11,055 nucleotides of DNA from Spirochaetota bacterium (lineage in GTDB: Bacteria; Spirochaetota; UBA12135; COTS27): assembly GCA_030621685.1 (NCBI GenBank), contig JAUXHF010000037.1, positions 1 through 11,055 on the forward strand. Direction: 5' to 3'. Of this stretch, positions 1 through 6,286 are shown one piece after another. The stretch's first letter is position 1, and each line of letters starts with the position of its first letter. The notes beneath the pieces are model-generated. The model searched no databases and had not been told where the DNA came from. It saw only the letters and a program-made list of their open reading frames with translations. Position numbers and translations under genes: made by a program.

Positions 1-744
1 TCAACCAGCTTTATTCAGGATAATCAGTTTTGGCGAGAAGATAGGATTAAAAGTTTTGGTGGGTCTTTTTCTTGGAATCTAAGCTATAAGTTTGTGAAAT
101 TTAATAATAGTTTTGGATACTCGTTGTTTGATACCAGTGAAAAAATGCTGAAGAACGAATTTCGTTCATATAAAATGGGTTTTTCTATTGACTATCAGCA
201 AAAACAGAAAGCCAATTTTATTATAAATTTTGATAGCGTGAAATTGAACTATAGCTGGAATTATAACTTCAAAGAAAAAAGTTATAAGCGTGATTCAATG
301 AGCTTTAGTTTTTCCTTGGCCTTCAATCTGCTTAAACGTTTCAAAGTTGCCTTAGGTTTGAAATCGAGCAATCCCCAGTCCTATTTATATTTTAAGAAAA
401 AAGCCGCCTATTTAGAAGAAGCTAAAGTTGATTTTTTCTCTGATATTTTTGGCTCAACAGGCTTAGGCGGTACAGCTAAGCAGCAGGCTGGCCTTTTCAA
501 ATTGAGTGAGCTTAGCATGAGTATTCTCCATGATCTTAAGGATTGGCAGGTATCTTTTACCTATACCTTTATTCCGCGCGCTTATAGGAATGACTCGCTT
601 CGTGGATATTTCTTAGAGCATCTGATAAGTTTTGATGTGAATTTAAAACCTGAGAAAGACCCTCGGGGGCCTAGTGCTGGTAGCTCTGATCCTTTCTTTG
701 AAGAATTTGAGAGAGATTTTACAGATGATGCATTCTCTCCTTAA
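1..744 (+). CDS. lptD: LptD/OstA-like outer-membrane LPS-assembly protein, C-terminal fragment (5' end outside window)
   Basis: The frame is open from base 1 to the TAA at 742-744, giving the last 247 residues of a larger protein. What is visible is a run of alternating hydrophobic/polar stretches rich in aromatic residues, typical of beta-barrel strands (for example around residues 65-90 and 208-216). The segment around residues 165-185, with HDLKDW at 177-182, resembles the 'HDLHxW' strand near the C-terminus of LptD-type barrels, which insert lipopolysaccharide or related glycolipids into the outer leaflet. After the last likely strand (about residue 216) comes a roughly 30-residue acidic tail rich in Asp, Glu, Phe and Pro instead of a terminal aromatic residue. 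A GTG at 94 is open in frame but should not be taken as the start, since the frame continues upstream of it. The family assignment is an inference from this tail alone; another outer-membrane barrel remains possible. Confidence 0.5.
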   Translation, partial: STSFIQDNQFWREDRIKSFGGSFSWNLSYKFVKFNNSFGYSLFDTSEKMLKNEFRSYKMGFSIDYQQKQKANFIINFDSVKLNYSWNYNFKEKSYKRDSMSFSFSLAFNLLKRFKVALGLKSSNPQSYLYFKKKAAYLEEAKVDFFSDIFGSTGLGGTAKQQAGLFKLSELSMSILHDLKDWQVSFTYTFIPRAYRNDSLRGYFLEHLISFDVNLKPEKDPRGPSAGSSDPFFEEFERDFTDDAFSP

Positions 745-752
745 TTAAAACT

Positions 753-784
753 CTAGCCTTTGGAGTTCAAAGCCTAGCCTTTGG
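753..784 (+). repeat. 11-bp direct repeat just after the lptD-like stop codon
   Basis: CTAGCCTTTGG occurs at 753-763 and again at 774-784, a 21-bp period. The intervening CAAAGC can pair imperfectly with the first copy (bulged stem, loop GAGTT), and the second copy can form AGCC/GGCT. It might be part of a weak 3' end structure, but no U-tract follows. Confidence 0.45.
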
Positions 785-899
785 CTAATCATAATCAGAA
801 ATTTTACTGTTTCAAAACAATTTCTTAATATAATATAGTAGGTGAATGAGTTTATGGTCTTACTAACAAGGATATACATTAGCTAAAAAGAGTAAAGAG

Positions 900-905
900 T
901 ATAAT
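900..905 (+). promoter_or_regulatory. Possible -10 box upstream of small ORF
   Basis: A perfect TATAAT hexamer lies 37 bp upstream of the small ORF at 943. No convincing -35 hexamer is seen at 16-18 bp; TACATT at 875-880 has a 19-bp spacer. A TATAAT is not rare in sequence this AT-rich. Confidence 0.25.
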
Positions 906-942
906 ACAAAAGATTGATAGGAAAGATTGGATAGAGGAAGAT

Positions 943-1008
943 ATGCAAAGTAGCGATACAAGCGGATTTGCAAAATCGGAAATTTTTGCTGAAGGGCTAC
1001 TTAAATAA
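943..1008 (+). CDS. Possible small protein of 21 residues
   Basis: An ATG at 943-945 opens a 21-codon frame ending at TAA 1006-1008. It is preceded by AGAGGAAG at 933-940, one of the better Shine-Dalgarno sequences in the window, at short spacing. The product is polar at the N-terminus (MQSSDTSGF) and ends in a short amphipathic stretch (FAEGLLK). It has no signal peptide or membrane segment and I recognise no family. A GCAAAA/TTTTGC hairpin lies inside the frame. The case rests only on the ribosome binding site and an upstream TATAAT, so chance is a serious alternative. Confidence 0.22.
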   Translation: MQSSDTSGFAKSEIFAEGLLK

Positions 1009-1049
1009 GGCAAAACTTCTTATGTGTCAAAAAAGAAGATATTTTTGTG

Positions 1050-1055
1050 TATAAT
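1050..1055 (+). promoter_or_regulatory. Likely -10 box for tusA-gltA
   Basis: TATAAT lies 34 bp upstream of the tusA start, which would give a leader of about 25-30 nt. The -35 region is poor (TGTCAA at 1025-1030, 19-bp spacer). The inferred leader contains GGAGAA (1068-1073), but 16 or more bases from the tusA ATG, further than a normal Shine-Dalgarno spacing. Confidence 0.35.
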
Positions 1056-1089
1056 TCATATTTTTATGGAGAAATAACCTCTATTTTTT

Positions 1090-1338
1090 ATGGCTAAATA
1101 TAAAAAACCTGAAGTCTTTATGGATCTTCGTGGCGTTGAATGTCCAGTAAATTTTGTGAAAGCAAAAATTCTTATGGACAGCCTTGCTCCCGGGTCGCAT
1201 CTTACGCTTATGTTAGATGATGGTGAGCCAATAGACAATGTTCCCCAATCTTTTTTATTAGAAGGGCATAGCATTATTGAGCAAGAAATAGATGGAAATG
1301 CTTGGAAAGTGACAATAGAAAAATCTCATAACCAGTAA
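1090..1338 (+). CDS. tusA: TusA/SirA-family sulfur-carrier protein
   Basis: This 82-residue protein matches the TusA fold in length and pattern. It has a first strand with DLRGVECP at residues 12-19, in which Cys18 of the CP motif is the family's persulfide-forming cysteine, then a helix (NFVKAKILMDSL), a strand (GSHLTLMLDD), the 'VPQSFLLEGH' helix, and a closing strand ending near residue 78. TusA proteins pass sulfur as a persulfide from cysteine desulfurase to tRNA thiolation, molybdopterin or other sulfur acceptors in the cytoplasm. The CPxNFVKAK form differs from the E. coli CPEPVM type and suggests a subgroup whose acceptor I cannot name. It ends 36 bp before citrate synthase on the same strand and the two are probably co-transcribed. 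There is no good Shine-Dalgarno sequence at normal spacing. Family assignment is firm; the specific role is not. Confidence 0.8.
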   Translation: MAKYKKPEVFMDLRGVECPVNFVKAKILMDSLAPGSHLTLMLDDGEPIDNVPQSFLLEGHSIIEQEIDGNAWKVTIEKSHNQ

Positions 1339-1374
1339 GGCTAATAAAATAAGCGGAAAAAAGAGACGGAACAC

Positions 1375-2541
1375 ATGAATGAAAATGAAATTCTTTTTAA
1401 AATCTTTGATAATAATTTAGAAACAGGTCTTCGAGGTATGCCTGTTGGGTACTGTACAACAAGTTTTGTAGACCCGATAAAGGGGCTTTTTTATAAGGGG
1501 AAAGCCATAAAAGAGCTTGCCCACAAAGACCCGGAAGAGGTTATGTATCTTCTGTTAAATGGGAGTTTGCCCAACGAGGCAGAGTATGCGGATTTCGCAA
1601 AAACCTTGAAAAAGCGTAGAGGTTTAAATCCTAAAATATTAGAATTACTTAAAAAACTGCCTTCGAATAAGGACCCGATGAAGATGTTTATTATAGGAAT
1701 ATGTCTTATGGGCTTGGTAGATGGGAAAAATGACTATCGTGAAGATGCCTTTAATATTTTTGCGAATCTCCCAGAGCTTGTTGCGGCTATTTTCCGGATA
1801 TCGATGAACTGGGGTGATCTCATTCCTCCCGATGAGAATCTTGGCTTAATAGAGAACTTTGTACACATGCTTTCCCCTCCGGGAGCAGACAAGGAGCTTT
1901 TAGCTAAGGTGCTACGAATTTTTGAAATTCTACATTATGATCATGGCGGCGGAAATGCCTCGGCTTTCACGGGGAAAGTGGCCTCTTCTACACATAGCGA
2001 TCTTTATGAATCACTTACTGCTGCCATGGCGGCTTTGGCGGGGCCTTTGCATGGCAAGGCTAACCAAGAAAGTCTTTTGTTTCTTAAAGATATTTCAAAA
2101 AACATGAGCGACCCAAGCGATGCAGCCGAGGTGAAAAAGTATATCGAAAATTTACTGGACAGTGGCAAAAAAGTTTTTGGCTTTGGTCATGCTGTGCTTA
2201 GAGCTGAAGATCAGCGAGCCAGCATCCAATATGATTTTGGCGAAACAGTTGAGGCTATTAAAAATGATCAATATTTTGTATTGGCTAAAGTCCTTCGAAA
2301 CGTAGTTCCTAAAATTTTGGCTACGCATAAGAAAATTTCTAGCCCCTATCCCAATGTGGATCAAATTTCTGGTGTATTGCTGCATGCTAGTGGATTAAAA
2401 AACGAAACCTTTTATACGGTACTTTTTGGCATGTCTCGTTGTGTTGGTATTACGGCGCAGCTTTTTTACGAACGTCTTCAAGCGCGCGATGGCAAAGGCA
2501 CGCCTATTATTCGTCCTAAGTATTTGTACAAGAGCATCTAG
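1375..2541 (+). CDS. gltA: Citrate synthase, eukaryote-like type
   Basis: The 388-residue enzyme condenses acetyl-CoA with oxaloacetate to give citrate and CoA, the first step of the TCA cycle. The catalytic triad is intact: His226 in LAGPLHGKANQ, His272 in GFGHAVLR and Asp329 in PYPNVDQISGVLL. The DHGGGN segment (189-194) corresponds to an oxaloacetate-binding His region. The motifs GPLHGxANQE, GHAVLR and YPNVDxxSGVLL match mitochondrial citrate synthase, and a eukaryote-like form known from Geobacter, better than the usual bacterial GFGHRVYKxxDPRA type. I therefore place it in the eukaryote-like clade and do not expect the NADH-allosteric behaviour of the Gram-negative hexameric enzyme; that last point is inference. 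The ATG at 1375 follows a weak purine-rich site (GAGACGGA). Its start, 36 bp after tusA, suggests an operon. The stop runs straight into a G-rich repeat region. Confidence 0.93.
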   Translation: MNENEILFKIFDNNLETGLRGMPVGYCTTSFVDPIKGLFYKGKAIKELAHKDPEEVMYLLLNGSLPNEAEYADFAKTLKKRRGLNPKILELLKKLPSNKDPMKMFIIGICLMGLVDGKNDYREDAFNIFANLPELVAAIFRISMNWGDLIPPDENLGLIENFVHMLSPPGADKELLAKVLRIFEILHYDHGGGNASAFTGKVASSTHSDLYESLTAAMAALAGPLHGKANQESLLFLKDISKNMSDPSDAAEVKKYIENLLDSGKKVFGFGHAVLRAEDQRASIQYDFGETVEAIKNDQYFVLAKVLRNVVPKILATHKKISSPYPNVDQISGVLLHASGLKNETFYTVLFGMSRCVGITAQLFYERLQARDGKGTPIIRPKYLYKSI

Positions 2542-2602
2542 GGCTGGCAGGCAGGGCGGCCTAAGAGCGAGGGCAGGAGCAGGGGCGCCTAAGAGCGAGG
2601 GC
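2541..2602 (+). repeat. G-rich patch with 16-bp direct repeat after gltA
   Basis: GCCTAAGAGCGAGGGC occurs identically at 2559-2574 and 2587-2602 (28-bp period). The whole segment is 46 G+C of 62 bases, far above the surrounding sequence. The + strand also has closely spaced G runs (2541-2543, 2546-2547, 2550-2551, 2554-2556), a two-tier G-quadruplex pattern. It starts on the last base of the gltA stop codon. Confidence 0.75.
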
Positions 2603-2632
2603 GTTTTAGAATCTTGCTGTGTTTTTTTGATT

Positions 2633-2655
2633 GGCTAGGTTGATTAGGCTAGGTT
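2633..2655 (+). repeat. 9-bp direct repeat in gltA/comM convergent spacer
   Basis: GGCTAGGTT occurs at 2633-2641 and 2647-2655. It lies after a run of seven T (2622-2628). No stem precedes that T run, so no classical terminator can be called between the convergent genes. Confidence 0.4.
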
Positions 2656-2691
2656 AAAAGTTTTCTTGCTAGCAGAGATACAGAAGAAGGA

Positions 2692-4614
2692 TTAATTTAA
2701 ATGAAGTTTATTCCGAACCAGCTCTAATGATTGGAGAATTATTTTCTTATTCATAGCTTCTCCGTAAAACAGTTCTAAGGCATGCGCCACACGAAAGATT
2801 GAGCGAACTTTACGAAATGAAATAAACTGCTTGTTCATAGCATTTATAATAACTTCTTTGGCAAGAGAATTTTCTTGGAAAACTTGCTGTAAGGTTTTCT
2901 TATAATAAAAAGGTTTCATTGTTTTTCTATTTTCAAAGGCTTTTTGAATATTAGCCCGCATGGTCTGCGATGAAATAGATTTGCCGTTTACGAAATCTTT
3001 CTCATCGGCCCTGCTCACTCGAATAACAATATCGAATCTATCGATAAGCGGCCCTGAAAGGCGAGCGTAAAACCGTGATATCATAGACCGGTTGCAGCTA
3101 CACATTTTAATGCCATCTCCGTGGTAGCCGCAGGGGCAGGGGTTGGTGCATGCAAAGAGCATAAAGTTGCATGGGAACGTAGATTGATGATCAACGCGAC
3201 TTATCGTTATTGTTTTTTTTTCTACGGGCGTTCGTAGGCTCTGCAAGGCTATACGAGAAAACTCCGAAAGCTCATCTAAGAAAAGCACTCCGTTATGAGC
3301 CAGCGAGATTTCCCCGGGCTTGGGCGGCGACCCCCCGCCTATAAGTGAGGGTACGTAAATGCTGCTATGCACCTCGCGAAAGGGCATTTTCTGAATGAGA
3401 TCATCGATATCATAGCCGTAAGATTTATAAATTCTTGATACCATCAGCGCTTTTTCCAATGTTAATTTTGGCAAAACAGAGGGTACGCATTTCATAAGCA
3501 TAGACTTTCCGCATCCAGGAACGCCTACGAGTAACACGTTAAGCTTTCCAATAACCGCTAATTGAATGGCCAGTTTGGCTACTGAGTTCCCTGCGACCTC
3601 CAAAAAATCAGTTTCGTTTATAAGAGCTGTTTCATCTTCTTGCTTTGGAGTTTTTTGTGTTTCGTTGTCGCTTAGCAAAGAACTTGGGCTTATTTTACAG
3701 GGCCTTTGATCCTGAAGTGCTTGAATGGCTTCCTGTAGAGACGTTACCGGGAAAAAGTCAATTTTTTGTATTTTTTGCAAAGAAAGAAAATCCTTCATGT
3801 TCTCTCTTGGAATTATGTACAAATACTTTTTTTTAGCCTGAATATGGTCTAAAACAGTGGAGAATATTCCTTCAACCGGCCGGACATCGCCTTCCAAAGA
3901 AAGCTCTCCTGCAATAACAAAACTTTGAAGGTTTGCTGGCGATGATATCTGCCCAGATGCCGTTAGTAAGGCTAGGGCTATTGGAAGATCATAGAGCGTT
4001 CCGCGTTTTTTTATTTTTGCAGAAGCTAAATTAATGGTAATGTTTCCCGTTGGAATTTTATAGCCATTTGCTAAGACCGATTTTAAAATACGCTCCCTCG
4101 ATTCCCTAATGGCCATATCGGGTAGTCCAATAATTTCTATTTTTGAAAGCCCTACAGAAATACTTACCTCTACGTCTATCTTCACCGAGTCAATGCCATT
4201 CATCACATATGAACTGATGCAGGTAAACTTAGTTTTCTTATTTTTTCGCTTATTTCCCTGCTTTTCTAGTAGGTTAGTAGCAGAGGCTTGGCTGAATTCA
4301 CTAGCCAATTTTTCAGCTTTTTCACTGTTATTTTCAGTCTTTTCACGGCTATGAAAAGGCGGCGGCGAAACTCTTTTGTTTGCTGCTTTTGTTTGATTTG
4401 CATCAATGTTAGGCTTATAGTGAAATGTGCTTTGCTCGCTTAGAATGCTGGTACTGGTAGATGAGCGAGAAACCCTTGGGGCCTGCCCATGTCCATGCCC
4501 ATGTCTACTTGGATTATCTTGCTGAGCATAGCTTTGCTGGAAACTTTTACTGGCTTCTTTTTTTAAATTAGAAATTTTACTTGTCTTATAAATAGTGGTA
4601 TTTAAAGTATGCAT
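2692..4614 (-). CDS. comM: ComM/YifB-family Mg-chelatase-like AAA+ ATPase with N-terminal extension
   Basis: A 640-residue protein. The conserved part starts near residue 129 (KFTCISSYVMNGIDSVKI), with the Lon-protease-like N-domain to about 300 including GLPDMAIRESRER. The AAA+ core follows: Walker A GVPGCGKS (364-371), Walker B VLFLDE (443-448), a Cys-rich NPCPCG...CSC segment (491-507) and SGPLIDRFD (520-528). The helical C-terminal Mg_chelatase_C domain ends the protein. E. coli and Vibrio ComM is a hexameric helicase promoting branch migration in recombination and natural transformation; metal chelation is not expected. The family is usually about 500 residues, so the first ~128 residues are extra: basic, Ser/Gln/Asn-rich, with an HGHGHG run at 38-43 and probably disordered. 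The start is well supported by GAAGGAG at 4627-4621, six bases from the ATG. The gene stands alone on the minus strand. Confidence 0.92.
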   Translation of the reverse strand: MHTLNTTIYKTSKISNLKKEASKSFQQSYAQQDNPSRHGHGHGQAPRVSRSSTSTSILSEQSTFHYKPNIDANQTKAANKRVSPPPFHSREKTENNSEKAEKLASEFSQASATNLLEKQGNKRKNKKTKFTCISSYVMNGIDSVKIDVEVSISVGLSKIEIIGLPDMAIRESRERILKSVLANGYKIPTGNITINLASAKIKKRGTLYDLPIALALLTASGQISSPANLQSFVIAGELSLEGDVRPVEGIFSTVLDHIQAKKKYLYIIPRENMKDFLSLQKIQKIDFFPVTSLQEAIQALQDQRPCKISPSSLLSDNETQKTPKQEDETALINETDFLEVAGNSVAKLAIQLAVIGKLNVLLVGVPGCGKSMLMKCVPSVLPKLTLEKALMVSRIYKSYGYDIDDLIQKMPFREVHSSIYVPSLIGGGSPPKPGEISLAHNGVLFLDELSEFSRIALQSLRTPVEKKTITISRVDHQSTFPCNFMLFACTNPCPCGYHGDGIKMCSCNRSMISRFYARLSGPLIDRFDIVIRVSRADEKDFVNGKSISSQTMRANIQKAFENRKTMKPFYYKKTLQQVFQENSLAKEVIINAMNKQFISFRKVRSIFRVAHALELFYGEAMNKKIILQSLELVRNKLHLN

Positions 4615-4645
4615 ATTCCACTCCTTCAGATATCCCTTTCTTCAT
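4586..4645 (-). other. Upstream mini-ORF 2 overlapping comM start
   Basis: ATG at 4645-4643 opens a 19-codon frame plus stop, in a different frame from comM, ending at 4586 inside comM. It contains the comM Shine-Dalgarno sequence and overlaps the comM ATG. Its first five codons (MKKGI) are duplicated in mini-ORF 1. It has no close ribosome binding site of its own, so any translation would depend on coupling from mini-ORF 1. Confidence 0.2.
4621..4627 (-). promoter_or_regulatory. Shine-Dalgarno sequence of comM
   Basis: Read on the minus strand this is GAAGGAG, with six bases to the ATG at 4614. It fixes the comM start and so shows the long N-terminal extension is translated. Confidence 0.8.
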
Positions 4646-4688
4646 TACTGAATAATAAATATCCCTTTCTTCATTACTGAATAATAAT
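4631..4688 (-). repeat. 29-bp perfect tandem duplication in comM leader
   Basis: Two head-to-tail copies (4631-4659 and 4660-4688) agree at 28 of 29 positions, differing only in the last base. Each copy, read on the minus strand, contains CAGTAATGAAGAAAGGGATA. The first copy's ATG therefore opens a short frame that ends at the TAA of the second copy. Being two abutting copies without a spacer, it is not a CRISPR. Confidence 0.9.
4645..4674 (-). other. Upstream mini-ORF 1 in comM leader
   Basis: ATG at 4674-4672 opens a nine-codon frame (MKKGIFIIQ) whose TAA (4647-4645) overlaps the ATG of mini-ORF 2 by one base, in the TAATG arrangement typical of coupled translation. No Shine-Dalgarno sequence precedes it, so actual translation is doubtful. 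Confidence 0.2.
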
Positions 4689-4880
4689 CTTTTCGCATTT
4701 CATGATAGAACGCTTTGCAAAAAGTTTCTAAAAAAGTATATAAATACTAAAACCTAACAAGCTGAAGTTGCTAGGGGCATTTCGAAAAGGTTACATTGGA
4801 AAGACTGAAAATGTTTTGTGGGACTTTCTGCAAACGAGGGAAGGAGCATTCTTTCAAATATATTTTTGAAGCAAAAAGAG

Positions 4881-4940
4881 TTTTGTTCTTTTGTAGCCTA
4901 GCTTTCCAAGCTACTTTTGTTCTTGGAAACATACTTTTCC
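4881..4940. promoter_or_regulatory. Cluster of mutually exclusive hairpins
   Basis: Three inverted repeats overlap. TAGCTT/AAGCTA (4899-4904 with 4908-4913), TTTCCAAG/CTTGGAAA (4903-4910 with 4922-4929) and GGAAA/TTTCC (4925-4929 with 4936-4940) cannot all form together. A 10-bp direct repeat TTTTGTTCTT (4881-4890 and 4915-4924) brackets the first. It may be a leader structure of ctaA or comM, or a remnant of a small insertion; the sequence alone does not decide. Confidence 0.35.
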
Positions 4941-4980
4941 CATAAAAAATTCTTTACATCATAAAATAATATTGTTAGCT

Positions 4981-4986
4981 TATAAT
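4981..4986 (+). promoter_or_regulatory. Possible -10 box, ctaA direction
   Basis: A perfect TATAAT lies 143 bp before ctaA. The best -35-like hexamer, TTTACA at 4953-4958, is 22 bp away, too far for a standard sigma70 promoter. Confidence 0.2.
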
Positions 4987-5081
4987 ATGGCTAGCCTATA
5001 CATACCAATGGCGTGGCTATATGACTAAAGAAATAGCTATGAGAATGGCCAGCTCAAAATAATCAGCTTATTTTCGATTTC

Positions 5082-5110
5082 TTGTACTTTCTTGCTTTGT
5101 ACTGTAAAAC
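5082..5110 (+). promoter_or_regulatory. Candidate ctaA promoter
   Basis: TTGTAC (5082-5087) and TAAAAC (5105-5110) are separated by 17 bp and would start transcription about 12 bases before the ctaA ATG. The ctaA start has no Shine-Dalgarno sequence, which would fit a very short leader. Both hexamers are imperfect. Confidence 0.25.
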
Positions 5111-5128
5111 CTTTGGCATTCTATATTC

Positions 5129-6286
5129 ATGAAGCAAGCATCTGTACACTCACAGCGTAGATTCAAGAAAATCTGGCTGATGAGCCTCTTTTCACTTTCC
5201 TTGCTACTCATGATAATAGGAAACCTTACAAGGCTTACCGGCTCTGGGCTTTCCATGGTGAATTGGGAGCCGATTATGGGATCTATTCCGCCATTAAATG
5301 AAAGTCAATGGCAAGAAGACTTTCAGCAGTATCAGGAATATCCGCAATACCGTATAAAAAATCAGGCTATGACCTTGTCTGAATTTAAGTTTATTTTCTA
5401 TTTTGAGTATATTCACCGCATCTTAGGTCGGCTGGTGGGCTTAGTGGCACTTCTTCCTTTTCTTTGGCTTGCGGCTGCTAGCCGGCATATAAAAGGCAAA
5501 GAATTATTGCAGTTAGGCATCTTACCGGTATTAGTTGGCATGCAAGGCTTTGTTGGCTGGTACATGGTGAAAAGTGGCTTAATTAATGTTCCCGAGGTCA
5601 GCCATTTCCGCCTTGCTTTACATTTATTTTTAGCCTTATTTTTTATTAGCTATGTTTTTGTGCTTTTCTTAAAATATCACTACATAAAACTAGCTGAGCC
5701 GCTAGCAAAGCATGACCCAGCAAGCTACGTTTCGGCAGATATGCTAGCTGTTCTTTCTAAGCCGGCGCTGCTGTTTTCTTGGGTTTTTTTAGCTCTTCAA
5801 ACACTGTACGGAGTTTTTATGGCAGGCTTGAGAGCAGGACGTGTCAGCGCAGATTACCCCACTATGTTCGGGCAATTTTTCCCGAAAGAACAGTTTATTG
5901 GCCTAGCTGATGCTAAGTTCGGACTCCTTCAATTTATGTTTAGCCATGCTGTTTTTATTCATTTTATTCATAGGCATCTTGGTATAATCACGGCCCTAAT
6001 CATTTTATTCTTTGTTCTTTCAAGCCTTATAAAAATCTATGGTTGGCAGCAAAACCAGCAAAACCAACATAAGCCTGCCTGTGAAGGACGAGCAAGTATG
6101 AAGGTGAAGGTGAAAACGTTATACACCGCTTTCTTTCTGCTAGGAGCAGCTGTTTTGTTACAACCTTTAGTGGGCATTCTAGCCATTCTTTGGCATGTTC
6201 CTGTTTCTTTAGCTTTCGTTCATTTTTTGCTGGCCATCATTTTGCTGCATTTGTTATTGTTTGTAACTTGGATTCAAGCAAAATGA
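5129..6286 (+). CDS. ctaA: Heme A synthase, COX15/CtaA family (mitochondrial/alphaproteobacterial-like form)
   Basis: This 385-residue polytopic membrane protein oxidises the C8 methyl of heme O to the formyl group of heme A, the cofactor of aa3-type cytochrome oxidases. The N-terminal motif NLTRLTGSGLSMVNWEPIMGSIPP (32-55) and the YPQYR/EFKFIF segment are hallmarks of the COX15 form. Eight hydrophobic segments are visible (about 15-31, 98-116, 126-143, 163-180, 210-231, 265-299, 330-352, 355-381). The four expected heme-ligand histidines are present: His96 in EYIHR, His165, His281 in the IHRH segment and His365. The paired extracellular cysteines of the Bacillus-type CtaA loop are absent, as expected for this form. 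A polar Gln/Asn/Lys linker (306-328) separates the two halves. No ctaB or oxidase subunit gene is in the window. The N-terminal region is basic and there is no Shine-Dalgarno sequence. Confidence 0.93.
   Translation: MKQASVHSQRRFKKIWLMSLFSLSLLLMIIGNLTRLTGSGLSMVNWEPIMGSIPPLNESQWQEDFQQYQEYPQYRIKNQAMTLSEFKFIFYFEYIHRILGRLVGLVALLPFLWLAAASRHIKGKELLQLGILPVLVGMQGFVGWYMVKSGLINVPEVSHFRLALHLFLALFFISYVFVLFLKYHYIKLAEPLAKHDPASYVSADMLAVLSKPALLFSWVFLALQTLYGVFMAGLRAGRVSADYPTMFGQFFPKEQFIGLADAKFGLLQFMFSHAVFIHFIHRHLGIITALIILFFVLSSLIKIYGWQQNQQNQHKPACEGRASMKVKVKTLYTAFFLLGAAVLLQPLVGILAILWHVPVSLAFVHFLLAIILLHLLLFVTWIQAK

Larger units (their letters stand above)
745..1089. other. 345-bp intergenic region between lptD-like gene and tusA
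   Basis: No long ORF occurs on either strand. It begins with an 11-bp direct repeat (CTAGCCTTTGG at 753-763 and 774-784) that can form weak hairpins but lacks a T-tract. It then holds two TATAAT hexamers (900-905 and 1050-1055) and a 21-codon ORF at 943-1008 with a good ribosome binding site. I see no tRNA or recognisable structured RNA. Confidence 0.6.
4615..5128. other. 514-bp divergent intergenic region between comM and ctaA
   Basis: This should hold both promoters. From the comM side it contains the comM ribosome binding site, the 29-bp tandem duplication (4631-4688), an AT-rich stretch, a cluster of overlapping inverted repeats (4899-4940), a TATAAT at 4981-4986 and a possible ctaA promoter (5082-5110). 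No ORF of meaningful length and no tRNA are seen. Confidence 0.6.

Noticed and set aside
1056..1274. 72-codon minus-strand ORF opposite tusA
   Set aside because: tusA on the + strand has the conserved CP motif and full family length; the antisense frame has no recognisable features.
2603..2630. Rho-independent terminator at the T run after gltA
   Set aside because: Seven T are present but no stable stem lies directly upstream on either strand.
2426..2638. 70-codon + ORF across the gltA end and G-rich repeat
   Set aside because: Most of it overlaps gltA in another frame; the Ala/Gly/Arg-rich part only reflects the G-rich repeat.
4631..4688. CRISPR array from 29-bp repeats
   Set aside because: The two copies abut with no spacer and there are only two; no cas genes are nearby.
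4881..4924. Small insertion element with 10-bp target duplication
   Set aside because: The flanked segment is only 24 bp, T-rich repeats arise easily by chance here, and no terminal inverted repeats or transposase are present.
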